Source: Acidobacteriaceae bacterium
GTDB lineage: Bacteria > Acidobacteriota > Terriglobia > Terriglobales > Acidobacteriaceae
NCBI GenBank assembly: GCA_025356095.1
Contig: JANXUR010000004.1
Coordinates: forward strand, 1 to 48,201
Length of the DNA stretch: 48,201 nt
Reading direction: 5' to 3'
Shown: positions 1-7,571 of the stretch, one piece after another
How the letters are laid out: each line of letters starts with the position of its first letter
How positions within the stretch are numbered: position 1 is the first letter of the stretch
Program-made: the position numbers and the translations under genes
Notes under the pieces: model-generated
What the model saw: the letters and a program-made list of their open reading frames with translations, nothing else
Databases searched by the model: none
Told to the model about the DNA's origin: nothing

Positions 1-1868
1 TGCATAACCAGGGCGTCAGGAAAGCCATCGTCGTAGTTCCCGAGAAAGCCATCGGCGCGAGCTTTCACAGCGAGCCGCTGTCGAAATACGGATTCTTCAC
101 GGATTGGGAAGTCGCACCGCAGTGGAATCTCTGCAATGCTCCAGGGGATGACAATGGCGGAAAGGTGAACTCCGTCAAAACCTTCCTAGAAGGTACGGAT
201 CGCATATTGGTGTGCACTCACGCCACGTTCCGATTCGCCGTTGACCGCTTTGGCGTCGAGATGTTTGACGGCTGTCTTGTCGCCGTGGATGAGTTTCACC
301 ATGTGAGCGCGAACCCCGACAATAAGCTCGGAATGTATCTCGGCCAATTCATGGCACGTGACAAGGCGCACATCGTGGCGATGACCGGCTCCTACTTTCG
401 AGGCGACGCAGATCCCGTGTTATCGCCCCATGACGAATCCAGGTTCGAGACGGTGACCTACACCTACTACGAGCAGCTCAATGGCTACCAGTACCTCAAG
501 CAGTTGAACATAGGGTATTACTTTTACACCGGTTCGTACCTGGAGAAGGACACGCCGGAAGACCAGACAATATTTGATGTCTTGGAAGACGACGAAAAGA
601 CCATTATCCACATCCCGAACGTCAACTCGCGCGAAAGCACGAAAGACAAGATCAAGGAGGTCGAAAATATCCTCCACGGCTTAGGCGAATGGCAGGACAC
701 GGACCCCAAAACCGGCTTCTACCTGGTGAAAACGAAAGAGGGGAGGGTGCTGAGGATCGCTGATCTGGTTGATCCTAGCAAACAGAGTGTTGTATCGGCG
801 GCGCTAAAAGACCCGGCGATCAAGACAGACCGTGACTACGTTGACATCATCATCGCGCTGGGAATGGCAAAGGAAGGCTTTGATTGGATTTGGTGCGAAC
901 ACGCTCTGACCGTAGGTTATCGGTCTAGCCTTACGGAAATCATCCAGATCATCGGACGGGCGACCCGCGATGCAAAAGGCAAGACGCATGCACGGTTTAC
1001 GAACTTGATCGCCGAGCCGGATGCTTCCGAAGAAGCCGTAACGGAGGCGATCAACGACACGCTAAAGGCCATTGCGGCCAGTCTGCTCATGGAGCAAGTG
1101 CTTGCGCCCAGGTTCAATTTCACCCCGAAAACCTCTGCAAGCGGCCCCGTGGATGGATTCGACTATGGTGACGGTGGCTACGATCCAAAGAAGCCCAATG
1201 TTGGCTTCAACCAACAGACGGGCCAATTCCAGATAGAGATCAATGGCCTGACTGAACCACAGAGCAAAGAAGCGACCCGCATCTGCCAGGAAGACCTCAA
1301 TGAAGTGATCGCCGCCTTTGTACAGGACAAGACTGCTCTTGAGCGAGGCATGTTCGATAAAGAGGCAGTACCTGAGGAGCTGACACAGGTCCGCATGGGA
1401 AAAATCGTGAAGGATAAATACCCGGAACTGACCGATGAGGACCAGGAAGCAGTGCGTCAGCATGCGATTGCCGCGTTGACTCTGACTCAGCAGGCAAAAA
1501 AGATTCTGAATCAAGAATCGACAACCGGCAGCAACACCGCCCTCATCGACGGTGTCCGCCGATTTGCGTTGAGTGTGACCGAGCTGGACATTGACCTCAT
1601 CGACCGGATCAATCCATTCGGGGAAGCTTACGCGATCTTGGCGAAGGCCATGACGGAAGAGAGTCTAAAGCAAGTCGAGGCGGTTATCGCGGGTAAAAAG
1701 GTCAGTCTCACCCTCGAAGAGGCTCGCCAGTTAGCGAAGCGCGCCCTCAAATTCAAACACGAGCGCGGCAGGCTGCCATCGCTCACATCTACTGATCCGT
1801 GGGAAAAGAAAATGGCAGAAGGGATTGCATTTTTAGCCCGCATGAAAGCGGAGGCCGTCAATGGCTGA
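1..1868 (+). CDS. DEAD/DEAH (DExH) box helicase, 5' truncated by the window edge
   Basis: The frame is open from base 3, so the true start lies outside the window and about 621 codons are visible; an internal GTG at 165 is not the start. Visible SF2 helicase signs: a motif Ia-like stretch VVPEKAIGASF at the very beginning, motif II DEFHH (DExH type) inside VAVDEFHHV, motif III-like MTGSYF, and a motif VI region QIIGRATRDAKGK. The Walker A motif must lie upstream. The remaining 300 or so C-terminal residues are charged, helical and unrecognised. It should be an ATP-driven nucleic-acid translocase in the cytoplasm. The stop overlaps the next gene's ATG by 8 bases (1861-1868), so the two are translationally coupled. 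Helicase plus nuclease is typical of phage-defence or DNA-processing modules, but I cannot name a described system. Confidence is high for the family, low for the role. Confidence 0.88.
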   Translation, partial: HNQGVRKAIVVVPEKAIGASFHSEPLSKYGFFTDWEVAPQWNLCNAPGDDNGGKVNSVKTFLEGTDRILVCTHATFRFAVDRFGVEMFDGCLVAVDEFHHVSANPDNKLGMYLGQFMARDKAHIVAMTGSYFRGDADPVLSPHDESRFETVTYTYYEQLNGYQYLKQLNIGYYFYTGSYLEKDTPEDQTIFDVLEDDEKTIIHIPNVNSRESTKDKIKEVENILHGLGEWQDTDPKTGFYLVKTKEGRVLRIADLVDPSKQSVVSAALKDPAIKTDRDYVDIIIALGMAKEGFDWIWCEHALTVGYRSSLTEIIQIIGRATRDAKGKTHARFTNLIAEPDASEEAVTEAINDTLKAIAASLLMEQVLAPRFNFTPKTSASGPVDGFDYGDGGYDPKKPNVGFNQQTGQFQIEINGLTEPQSKEATRICQEDLNEVIAAFVQDKTALERGMFDKEAVPEELTQVRMGKIVKDKYPELTDEDQEAVRQHAIAALTLTQQAKKILNQESTTGSNTALIDGVRRFALSVTELDIDLIDRINPFGEAYAILAKAMTEESLKQVEAVIAGKKVSLTLEEARQLAKRALKFKHERGRLPSLTSTDPWEKKMAEGIAFLARMKAEAVNG

Positions 1869-2667
1869 ACCCCGTTTCACGGATGATGACGATGCGCTTC
1901 TTGCCGAACTTGGCGTAGAGGTTGAAACACAGGCAACGTCCGCCCATTCGCCCCGCGAGGAACGTATAATCGCAGGCTTTGAGGACATTGAGCGATTCTT
2001 CGAGCAACACGACCGTGTTCCGGTCAACGCGGAGACCAATGACATTTTCGAGCGCATGTACGCTGTCAGGCTGGATAGGATTCGCGCGTCCGACGAGTGC
2101 CGCGAGGTTCTGGCGAATCTCGACAGGCACGGCTTGCTCCAGGGACAGCCAGCACCTGTGAAAGCAGGCGAAGATGAACTCAGCGACGACGCTTTGCTTG
2201 CGGAACTCGGGGTTGCTGAATCTCGCGAAAATGACGTCACAAAACTTACCCATGTGAAGACCCGCGCCGAGATTCGCGCAGCCGAGGACGTAGCAAAACG
2301 AGCGCCGTGCGCCGACTTCGATAAGTTCAAGCCCCTGTTTCGCGCTGTACAGGACGATTTGAAATCCGGCAGGAGAAAGGGACGCCGCTTCAAAGTAGAC
2401 GCTAGCATCGAGCAGGGCGAGCTTTTTATCCTGGGTGGGCAGATTGCCTTTGTTGCCGAAGTCGGCGAGGCGATCAAAACATCGGTTGGCAAGCCCGACG
2501 CCCGCCTTCGCGTCATTTATGACAACGGCACGGAAAGCGACCTGTTGATGCGGTCGCTTCAAAGGGCTTTGTACAAGGACGAAGCCGGTCGCCGCATAAC
2601 CGACCCGTCGCTCGGCCCACTTTTCTTCGATACGGAGGAAGAGGGCGGGGAAGCTGGAGTTCATTAA
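1861..2667 (+). CDS. N-terminal part of a helicase-associated GIY-YIG protein (268 aa), ends at an in-phase TAA
   Basis: A 268-residue acidic protein starting inside the helicase stop region. No catalytic motif is recognised. It contains an internal near-repeat: DDDALLAELGVE near residue 10 and SDDALLAELGVAE near residue 116. The second half (about 130-250) has a compact fold-like stretch with EQGELFILGGQIAFVAEVGE and LLMRSLQRALYKDEAGRRITDP. The stop TAA at 2665-2667 is followed, in the same frame, by one codon and then the ATG of the next reading frame, which carries the GIY-YIG domain. From memory of the family, these two pieces usually form one protein of about 400-430 residues. So this is either the front half of a gene broken by a nonsense change or a genuinely split two-subunit version. 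Likely DNA-binding or partner-binding, function unknown. Confidence 0.75.
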   Translation: MAEPRFTDDDDALLAELGVEVETQATSAHSPREERIIAGFEDIERFFEQHDRVPVNAETNDIFERMYAVRLDRIRASDECREVLANLDRHGLLQGQPAPVKAGEDELSDDALLAELGVAESRENDVTKLTHVKTRAEIRAAEDVAKRAPCADFDKFKPLFRAVQDDLKSGRRKGRRFKVDASIEQGELFILGGQIAFVAEVGEAIKTSVGKPDARLRVIYDNGTESDLLMRSLQRALYKDEAGRRITDPSLGPLFFDTEEEGGEAGVH

Positions 2668-2670
2668 GAT

Positions 2671-3135
2671 ATGGACGGCTCGCGCCCATTATTTTCCGAT
2701 ATGCCGGAGGATGGCGACGTCGGAACAGGTCGAATCTATGTCTTGCGCAGCAAGTCGGATCATCCGACGATCAAAGAACACCGGAATGTCATTCACAAGA
2801 TCGGCGTAACCGGCGGTGACATCAAGAAACGGCTTGTCAACGCGAAGCTCGACCCGACGTTTCTGATGGCTGAAGTTGAAATCGTCGCCACCTATGAACT
2901 CTCCAACATCCACCGAGCGCGGCTGGAAAACCTTATCCATACCTTTTTTGAACCCGCTCGCCTCAATCTCACGATTACGGACAGGTTTGGCAACTCCATA
3001 GTCCCTCGGGAATGGTTTCTCGTGCCCCTATATGCGATAGACGACGCCATCGCAAAAATCCGTTCGCATGAGATTGTTAAGTACAGGTACAATCCGGCGA
3101 CTGCTTCGCTGGAGCTTAGCCCTTCCGCGACATAA
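2671..3135 (+). CDS. GIY-YIG nuclease domain protein (T5orf172-like), 154 aa
   Basis: Contains the GIY-YIG nuclease signature: R-I-Y at residues 21-23, K-I-G at 43-45 within IHKIGVTGG, a candidate catalytic Arg at 54 (IKKRL) and a candidate catalytic Glu at 86 (RLENLIH). This matches the T5orf172 branch of the superfamily, which cuts one DNA strand using Tyr, Arg and a metal-binding Glu. It lies in the same frame as the upstream 268-codon frame, separated by TAA and GAT. A GGAG at 2656-2659, 11 bases before ATG 2671, could allow independent initiation. The nuclease domain itself looks intact, so a stand-alone protein may still be active. It is the last gene of the module with the helicase; the next 370 bases are gene-free. 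Confidence 0.8.
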   Translation: MDGSRPLFSDMPEDGDVGTGRIYVLRSKSDHPTIKEHRNVIHKIGVTGGDIKKRLVNAKLDPTFLMAEVEIVATYELSNIHRARLENLIHTFFEPARLNLTITDRFGNSIVPREWFLVPLYAIDDAIAKIRSHEIVKYRYNPATASLELSPSAT

Positions 3136-3509
3136 ATCTGAAGAGTCCCCCCGCCCGTGTTTCTGGCAGGCGGCCCCCGGTACTTTCTGCAGGGTCCGGC
3201 TCGTACAGCACCTTGAAACGCACAGCGAGACCTGCGCCCATGCGGGTACATTTGCGGGTATGTGTCGCTAGTATTTTGCTATCTGCATTACAATCAGTCA
3301 CTTATGGGTGGATATGAATCCCTCTCCCGCAAAAATCGTTAAGCTTCATTCTTTGCATAGAATTATCGTTCCACAGCGTCCCGTGAGGTACGATGGCGGC
3401 CGCGCGCAGTGCGGACGGCAACTGTTGGCACCTGCGACGCAGGCTGCACACAATACTTCTGCGGTCTCGTGACGCCGTGCGCGTTTGCGTGTAGTGCGGT
3501 GCCCCGCGT
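3136..3509. other. gene-free boundary between the helicase/nuclease module and core genes
   Basis: No supported gene. The stretch holds a short direct repeat GCGGGTA (about 3242-3261, 12-base period) and a near-perfect palindrome CCTGCG-A-CGCAGG at 3431-3443. The base composition shifts here from the flatter usage of the module to the GC-rich, GCG/CGC-heavy usage of the genes to the right. This would fit an island edge, but I see no integrase and no second copy of an attachment sequence. Confidence 0.4.
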
Positions 3510-4508
3510 TTACAGCGCTGAGCGAACTTCCAGCAGCATCTTCAGCGTAGCGCCGGGTGCGTGGCTCATGCGGTCGAGTGCCTGCTGGCCGTGCTCAAGC
3601 GGCGTGCGCTCTGTCCAAGGCGCGAGATCCACTTTGCCGGTAATGAGCAGGTCAAGGGCGCGGCGGAAGTCGCCGGGAGTGTAGGCGAACGACATCACTA
3701 CCCGGTGTTCCTTGCGAATGCTGGCGACGAAGTTGACTTCGCTTTTTTGTGCACCCATGCCGAGCAACGCCACCATGCCGCCGGGACGAGTCAGGTCGAA
3801 GGCCATTTGCCGGGCGGCGGCACCGCCGCTGGCATCAATCACTAAATCAAAGCCGCGCCCGGCAGCGTGCAATGCTGCTGCGAGGCCTTCGGCGGTGCTG
3901 GTGTTGATGGTGGCGGCTGCACCCAATTGTTTTGCGACGGCGAGCCGAGCGTCATTCACGTCTGTCAATAGAATGTCTTGCGCCCCGTTGAGCCGGGCTA
4001 CAGATAATGCCAGCGAACCCATGGTCCCTGCCCCAACTATCGCTAGCCGGAACATGGGTGCGGGGGCGGCGATGCGAAACAGGTGCACAAGATTGGCGAG
4101 CGGCTCCGCCAACACGGCGCTGGATGAGGGCAGAGAATGGGGCAAATCGTGAATCTGCGATTCGGGAATGGAGACGAACTCGGCAAAGGAGCCTTGTGTG
4201 TTGCCTAACCCGAGCAGCCGCCAAGAAACGCATTGATTCTGCGCGCCCGAGAGGCACGACTCGCAGTGGCCGCAACTGATCAGCGGATTTACCACGACGC
4301 GGCGCCCATCGTCCAACCAACCCACCAGTTCATGGCCCAGAATCAAGCCGGGCTTGCGCAGAGCGCTGTGGCCAAGAAAGCCGGAGATGTCTGACCCGCA
4401 GATTCCGGTGAGCTGCACGGTGACTTCGACTTCGCCCGTCGCAGGCTGGGGGCGGGGTGCATTCTGCATTTCTACGTGTTCCGGCGCGGTGTAAACAAGA
4501 GCTCGCAT
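3510..4508 (-). CDS. zinc-dependent medium-chain alcohol dehydrogenase
   Basis: A 332-residue MDR-family NAD(P)-dependent dehydrogenase. Catalytic zinc ligands are visible as Cys37 (ICGSD), His59-Glu60 (LGHE) and a later acidic residue (AEPLAN). Structural zinc cysteines are at 79, 82, 85 and 93 (CGHCESC...C). The Rossmann motif is VGAGTMG near residue 145. The gene order of motifs resembles sorbitol or threonine dehydrogenases; the substrate cannot be read from sequence. I chose the ATG at 4506-4508 (MRALVYTAPE) because the family starts there; upstream codons give a Cys/Trp-rich tail unlike the family. No good Shine-Dalgarno is visible. It is a lone gene facing the module on its left. Confidence 0.85.
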   Translation of the reverse strand: MRALVYTAPEHVEMQNAPRPQPATGEVEVTVQLTGICGSDISGFLGHSALRKPGLILGHELVGWLDDGRRVVVNPLISCGHCESCLSGAQNQCVSWRLLGLGNTQGSFAEFVSIPESQIHDLPHSLPSSSAVLAEPLANLVHLFRIAAPAPMFRLAIVGAGTMGSLALSVARLNGAQDILLTDVNDARLAVAKQLGAAATINTSTAEGLAAALHAAGRGFDLVIDASGGAAARQMAFDLTRPGGMVALLGMGAQKSEVNFVASIRKEHRVVMSFAYTPGDFRRALDLLITGKVDLAPWTERTPLEHGQQALDRMSHAPGATLKMLLEVRSAL

Positions 4509-4802
4509 AGGGCAGGAGTATAGCGCAATTTCGCAGTGCAGTCGCCATTTTGGCACGCAATGTCGCCACTTTACCTTAGGGGTGCGGCAGCAGGGGGTCA
4601 CGCTTCAAACTGGGCACTCATGTTGCAACTAAGGGCGGAGTATATACCGCTTGCGGCGTGGCGGGAGCCAAGTTACCCTAAGTGGGGGCGCCATCCCAAG
4701 GGCTGTAACCGAAGGTTGACCACTCGCCCGCCCCGCCGTCTAACCGGTAAGCTTGGGTGTGTTTGGTGGGCGGCGGTCTGATGCAGGATTTGAGAAGCAG
4801 CC
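4509..4802. other. divergent intergenic region, no gene seen
   Basis: It separates the leftward dehydrogenase from the rightward permeases. It contains GCGG-N8-CCGC around a TATATA core near 4636-4651, a possible promoter or operator, but nothing stronger. Confidence 0.3.
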
Positions 4803-6050
4803 ATGAGAGAGCTTTTAGACATCTTCGGACAAACCCTCCGCACCTTGTGGGCGCATAAGCTGCGCTCTTTCCTCACCATGTTTGGCATCGCCTGGGGAGT
4901 GGGTTCGCTGCTGCTGCTGGTGGGGGTGGGGGAAGGGTTTCGCTCGGGCAACCGCAAGCAATTTGATGAACTCGGGGAAAACGTGATGTTCATCTGGTCC
5001 GGGCGGGCACCGGCCATTGACGGCAGTTTCAACTCGCTGCGGCCTTACCAGTTGACTTATCGTGACTACCTGGACGTGAAAGCCGAGTGCCCCAGCGTGC
5101 GCGCGGTGATGCCAATTATCAACCGGCAGGACCTGCGGGCGGTGAGCGAGTATTTTTCGGCAAGTGGGCAAATTCTGGGAGTTACGCCGGAGTTCAATAC
5201 CGTCCGCTACGTGCCTTTAGCCGAAGGCCGCTGGCTGAATGAACTGGACGATCAACAGAAGAGGCACGTGATTGTGATCGGCGATGAGTTGCGCAAGACC
5301 TTGTTTCCGGGACGACCGTACCTTGGTGCGACCGTGCTGCTCAACGGCACCCGTTTCGAGGTGATCGGATCGATTATTCGGATTGGCCACGGAGACAACA
5401 GCAACAACAACCTCAAGAGCTTTATTCCGTTCAACACCATGCACGACATGTTTCCGCCCAAGGGCACGGACGTGACCGATGCCATTTCGAATTTGAATTA
5501 CCAGCCGCGGAGCCGGGCGTTGCATGAACAAGCCAAGCTGGAAGTCCACAAAATCATCGCTCGCAATCACGGATTCGATCCGCTGGCGCCGGACGCATTC
5601 GAAGAATGGGACACGATCAAGACAGCAGATTCGGTGGGCGCAATCTTCGACGCTATGAACGAATTCCTAGGTAGCGTCGGCTTGGTTACGCTGGCTCTGG
5701 GTGCGATTGGCGTAATCAACATCATGTTGGTGGCGGTGGCAGACCGCACTCGCGAAATTGGATTGCGCAAAGCGCTGGGCGCGACCAACCGCAGCATCAT
5801 GCTGCAATTTTTTATTGAAGGCGCGTTCCTTACTATTTTGAGCGGGGCAGTGGGCATTGCGGCCTCGGCAGGCTTGATGGCCGCGCTGGCAACGCTACCC
5901 CAGCCGCAGGGTTTTGATACTCCAAAGCTGGTGCCCTCCACGGCGCTACTGGCTCTGGTAGCGCTTTCCATCGCCGGGGTGGTGGCCGGTCTGTACCCGG
6001 CACGGCAGGCGGCGCGACTGGAGCCTGTGGAGGCACTTCGCAAGGAATAG
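4803..6050 (+). CDS. MacB/FtsX-type ABC transporter permease (first of a pair)
   Basis: A 415-residue inner-membrane permease. An N-terminal transmembrane helix (about residues 22-42, TMFGIAWGVGSLLLLVGVGEGF) is followed by a long periplasmic MacB_PCD-type domain. The C-terminal FtsX domain (about 285-405) has three helices and the conserved VADRTREIGLRKALGAT loop that contacts the ATPase. It ends with the usual ARLEPVEALRKE signature. Such permeases drive extrusion or mechanotransmission rather than classical import. No ATPase or membrane-fusion gene is adjacent, so the ATPase must be encoded elsewhere. It is followed after 135 bases by a paralogous permease, so the two may form a heterodimer. 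Confidence 0.9.
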   Translation: MRELLDIFGQTLRTLWAHKLRSFLTMFGIAWGVGSLLLLVGVGEGFRSGNRKQFDELGENVMFIWSGRAPAIDGSFNSLRPYQLTYRDYLDVKAECPSVRAVMPIINRQDLRAVSEYFSASGQILGVTPEFNTVRYVPLAEGRWLNELDDQQKRHVIVIGDELRKTLFPGRPYLGATVLLNGTRFEVIGSIIRIGHGDNSNNNLKSFIPFNTMHDMFPPKGTDVTDAISNLNYQPRSRALHEQAKLEVHKIIARNHGFDPLAPDAFEEWDTIKTADSVGAIFDAMNEFLGSVGLVTLALGAIGVINIMLVAVADRTREIGLRKALGATNRSIMLQFFIEGAFLTILSGAVGIAASAGLMAALATLPQPQGFDTPKLVPSTALLALVALSIAGVVAGLYPARQAARLEPVEALRKE

Positions 6051-6083
6051 CGGCGAGCGTTGCGGGTTGGGCAGCGCCCACAA

Positions 6084-6182
6084 GCACACATAAAAGTGCA
6101 CAGAAAAGTGCACAGAAAAGCACACAGAAAAGTGCACAGAGAAAAGCACACATAAAAGCACAGACAGGAAAGCTCACAGCAC
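6084..6182. repeat. degenerate 12-bp tandem repeat between the two permease genes
   Basis: About eight head-to-tail copies of a purine-rich unit close to AGTGCACAGAAA, with variants AGCACACATAAA and AGCACACAGAAA. The array fills most of the 135-base gap between the paralogous permeases and stops just before the second start codon. The copies are imperfect, suggesting an old array or one grown by slippage. Read as RNA it is A-rich and unstructured. Confidence 0.8.
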
Positions 6183-6185
6183 ACC

Positions 6186-7427
6186 ATGATGAATGAACTG
6201 CTCCTCGAAGCCTACACCGCCATGCGGCATGATCTGCGCCGGACGCTGCTCACCGTGCTGGGCATGGCTTGGGGCATTGCGACCGTGGTGCTGCTGCTCT
6301 CGTACGGGCAAGGTTTTGGTGATGCGGTGACGCACATTTTCGAAAGCTTCGGGGCACACGCTGTGGGTGTGTTTCCGGGGCGCACCTCGCAACAGGCAGG
6401 CGGCAACAAGGCGGGCGTGCAGATTCGCTTCACGGAAGAAGATGTGGAGATCATGCGTAACATCGCGCCGCTGGTGCGCCACGTCTCACGCATGTCTTTC
6501 CGGGATTCTACCGTCAAGTTAGGCGACCGCAGCTACACGTTTCAGGTGACGGGGGCGGATCCCGGCATTCAACAAATCTGGAATCTCAGCCTTGCTTCTG
6601 GGCGCTTTTTTAATGATGGTGACAGCGTAAGCCATGCACGGGTGGCGGTGATCGGGTCCCAAGCCAAGTTCAAGCTGTTTTCCGGCATCCCGGCGGTGGG
6701 GCAATCCATACGGCTGGATGGTGTGAGCTTCGAGGTGGTGGGGGAGGCGCAGCCACGCATGCAGGAAGGGGATAACAACATCAATCAACAGATCTACATC
6801 CCCTACAATTCGATGGAAGCCTTGCAGGATATTCATTACCCAAATGGCATTTTCCTGGATTTCGAAGGGTTGGACCATGACAAGCTGACCCAATCCATCC
6901 GCGACGCCATCGCGGTGCAGCACAATTTTCGGCCCGACGACCGGCGGGCGTTGAATGTCTTCGACGCGCAGAAGCAACTGGAGCAATTCAGCGTCATTAC
7001 GCTGGGGTTAAAGGTGCTGCTGGCATTTGTTGGGACGATTACGCTGGGTATTGGCGGCGTTGGCCTGATGAACATCATGCTGGTTTCAGTGACGCAGCGG
7101 ACGCGCGAAATTGGCGTACAAAAGGCGCTGGGCGCGACGCGAAAGCATGTTCTGTTTCAGTTCTTGTCAGAGGCTTTGGTGATTACGGCCGTAGGCGGAA
7201 TCGTGGGCATTGCCATGTCCTACGCGGTCGCATTATCGGTGGGTCGCATTACGCTGTACAGCGCGACCGCGAAATACGCGGACGCAGGCGATATTTATCT
7301 GAAAGTATCGCCACAGATTTTGCTGATTGCCATTGCCATTCTGGTGGTGGTAGGCGTAGCCAGCGGCATGTTCCCCGCGCTGCGTGCCTCCAAGCTGGAT
7401 CCGATTGAAGCGCTCAGGTACGAGTAA
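6186..7427 (+). CDS. MacB/FtsX-type ABC transporter permease (second of a pair)
   Basis: A 413-residue paralogue of the preceding permease with the same plan: N-terminal helix (about 19-39), periplasmic MacB_PCD-type domain, and a C-terminal FtsX domain with SVTQRTREIGVQKALGAT and the terminal KLDPIEALRYE. The first two codons are both ATG (6186 and 6189); I kept the first. The usual ribosome binding site is not obvious because the tandem array reaches the start. It presumably pairs with its neighbour on an unlinked ATPase. The stop codon runs straight into the A-tract of a terminator. Confidence 0.9.
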   Translation: MMNELLLEAYTAMRHDLRRTLLTVLGMAWGIATVVLLLSYGQGFGDAVTHIFESFGAHAVGVFPGRTSQQAGGNKAGVQIRFTEEDVEIMRNIAPLVRHVSRMSFRDSTVKLGDRSYTFQVTGADPGIQQIWNLSLASGRFFNDGDSVSHARVAVIGSQAKFKLFSGIPAVGQSIRLDGVSFEVVGEAQPRMQEGDNNINQQIYIPYNSMEALQDIHYPNGIFLDFEGLDHDKLTQSIRDAIAVQHNFRPDDRRALNVFDAQKQLEQFSVITLGLKVLLAFVGTITLGIGGVGLMNIMLVSVTQRTREIGVQKALGATRKHVLFQFLSEALVITAVGGIVGIAMSYAVALSVGRITLYSATAKYADAGDIYLKVSPQILLIAIAILVVVGVASGMFPALRASKLDPIEALRYE

Positions 7428-7458
7428 AAAAGGGCCTGCCCGCGCTGCGGGCAGGCCC
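7426..7458 (-). terminator. intrinsic terminator between convergent genes
   Basis: A perfect 12-bp stem (GGGCCTGCCCGC at 7432-7443 with GCGGGCAGGCCC at 7447-7458) and a GCT loop. The A-tract at 7426-7431 becomes a U-tract on the minus strand, so it terminates the leftward AIM24 gene; the strong stem may also stop the permease transcript. Confidence 0.85.
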
Positions 7459-7480
7459 GGCGGTTTGGCATTGGCCGGGC

Positions 7481-7536
7481 TGCACCACCACGCCTGCACC
7501 ACCGCATATGCACCACCGCAAATGCAGCACCATGTC
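7481..7536. repeat. 14-bp tandem repeat, about four copies
   Basis: Units TGCACCACCACGCC, TGCACCACCGCATA, TGCACCACCGCAAA and a degraded fourth starting TGCAGCACC lie between the terminator and the 3' end of the AIM24 gene. No spacers, so not a CRISPR array. Confidence 0.75.
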
Positions 7537-7571
7537 GTCGCCACCCTGCGCGTCTTGGTGGCGCGGGCTGG

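Noticed and set aside
1858-2664. 268-codon frame on the minus strand opposite the helicase-associated gene
   Set aside because: Mirror of the real plus-strand gene with no family signs and no ribosome binding site.
2671-3135. Treating the second GIY-YIG frame as only an independent small gene
   Set aside because: It is in phase with the upstream frame and could equally be the end of one split gene, so I kept both readings open.
3116-3301. Minus-strand frame that could be an integrase start
   Set aside because: No catalytic residues or fold signs; too short and without a start signal.
6084-6182. CRISPR-like array or phage attachment repeats
   Set aside because: Direct 12-bp units without spacers; best seen as slippage repeats.
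7481-7536. CRISPR-like array
   Set aside because: Units are 14 bases with no spacers and no Cas genes.
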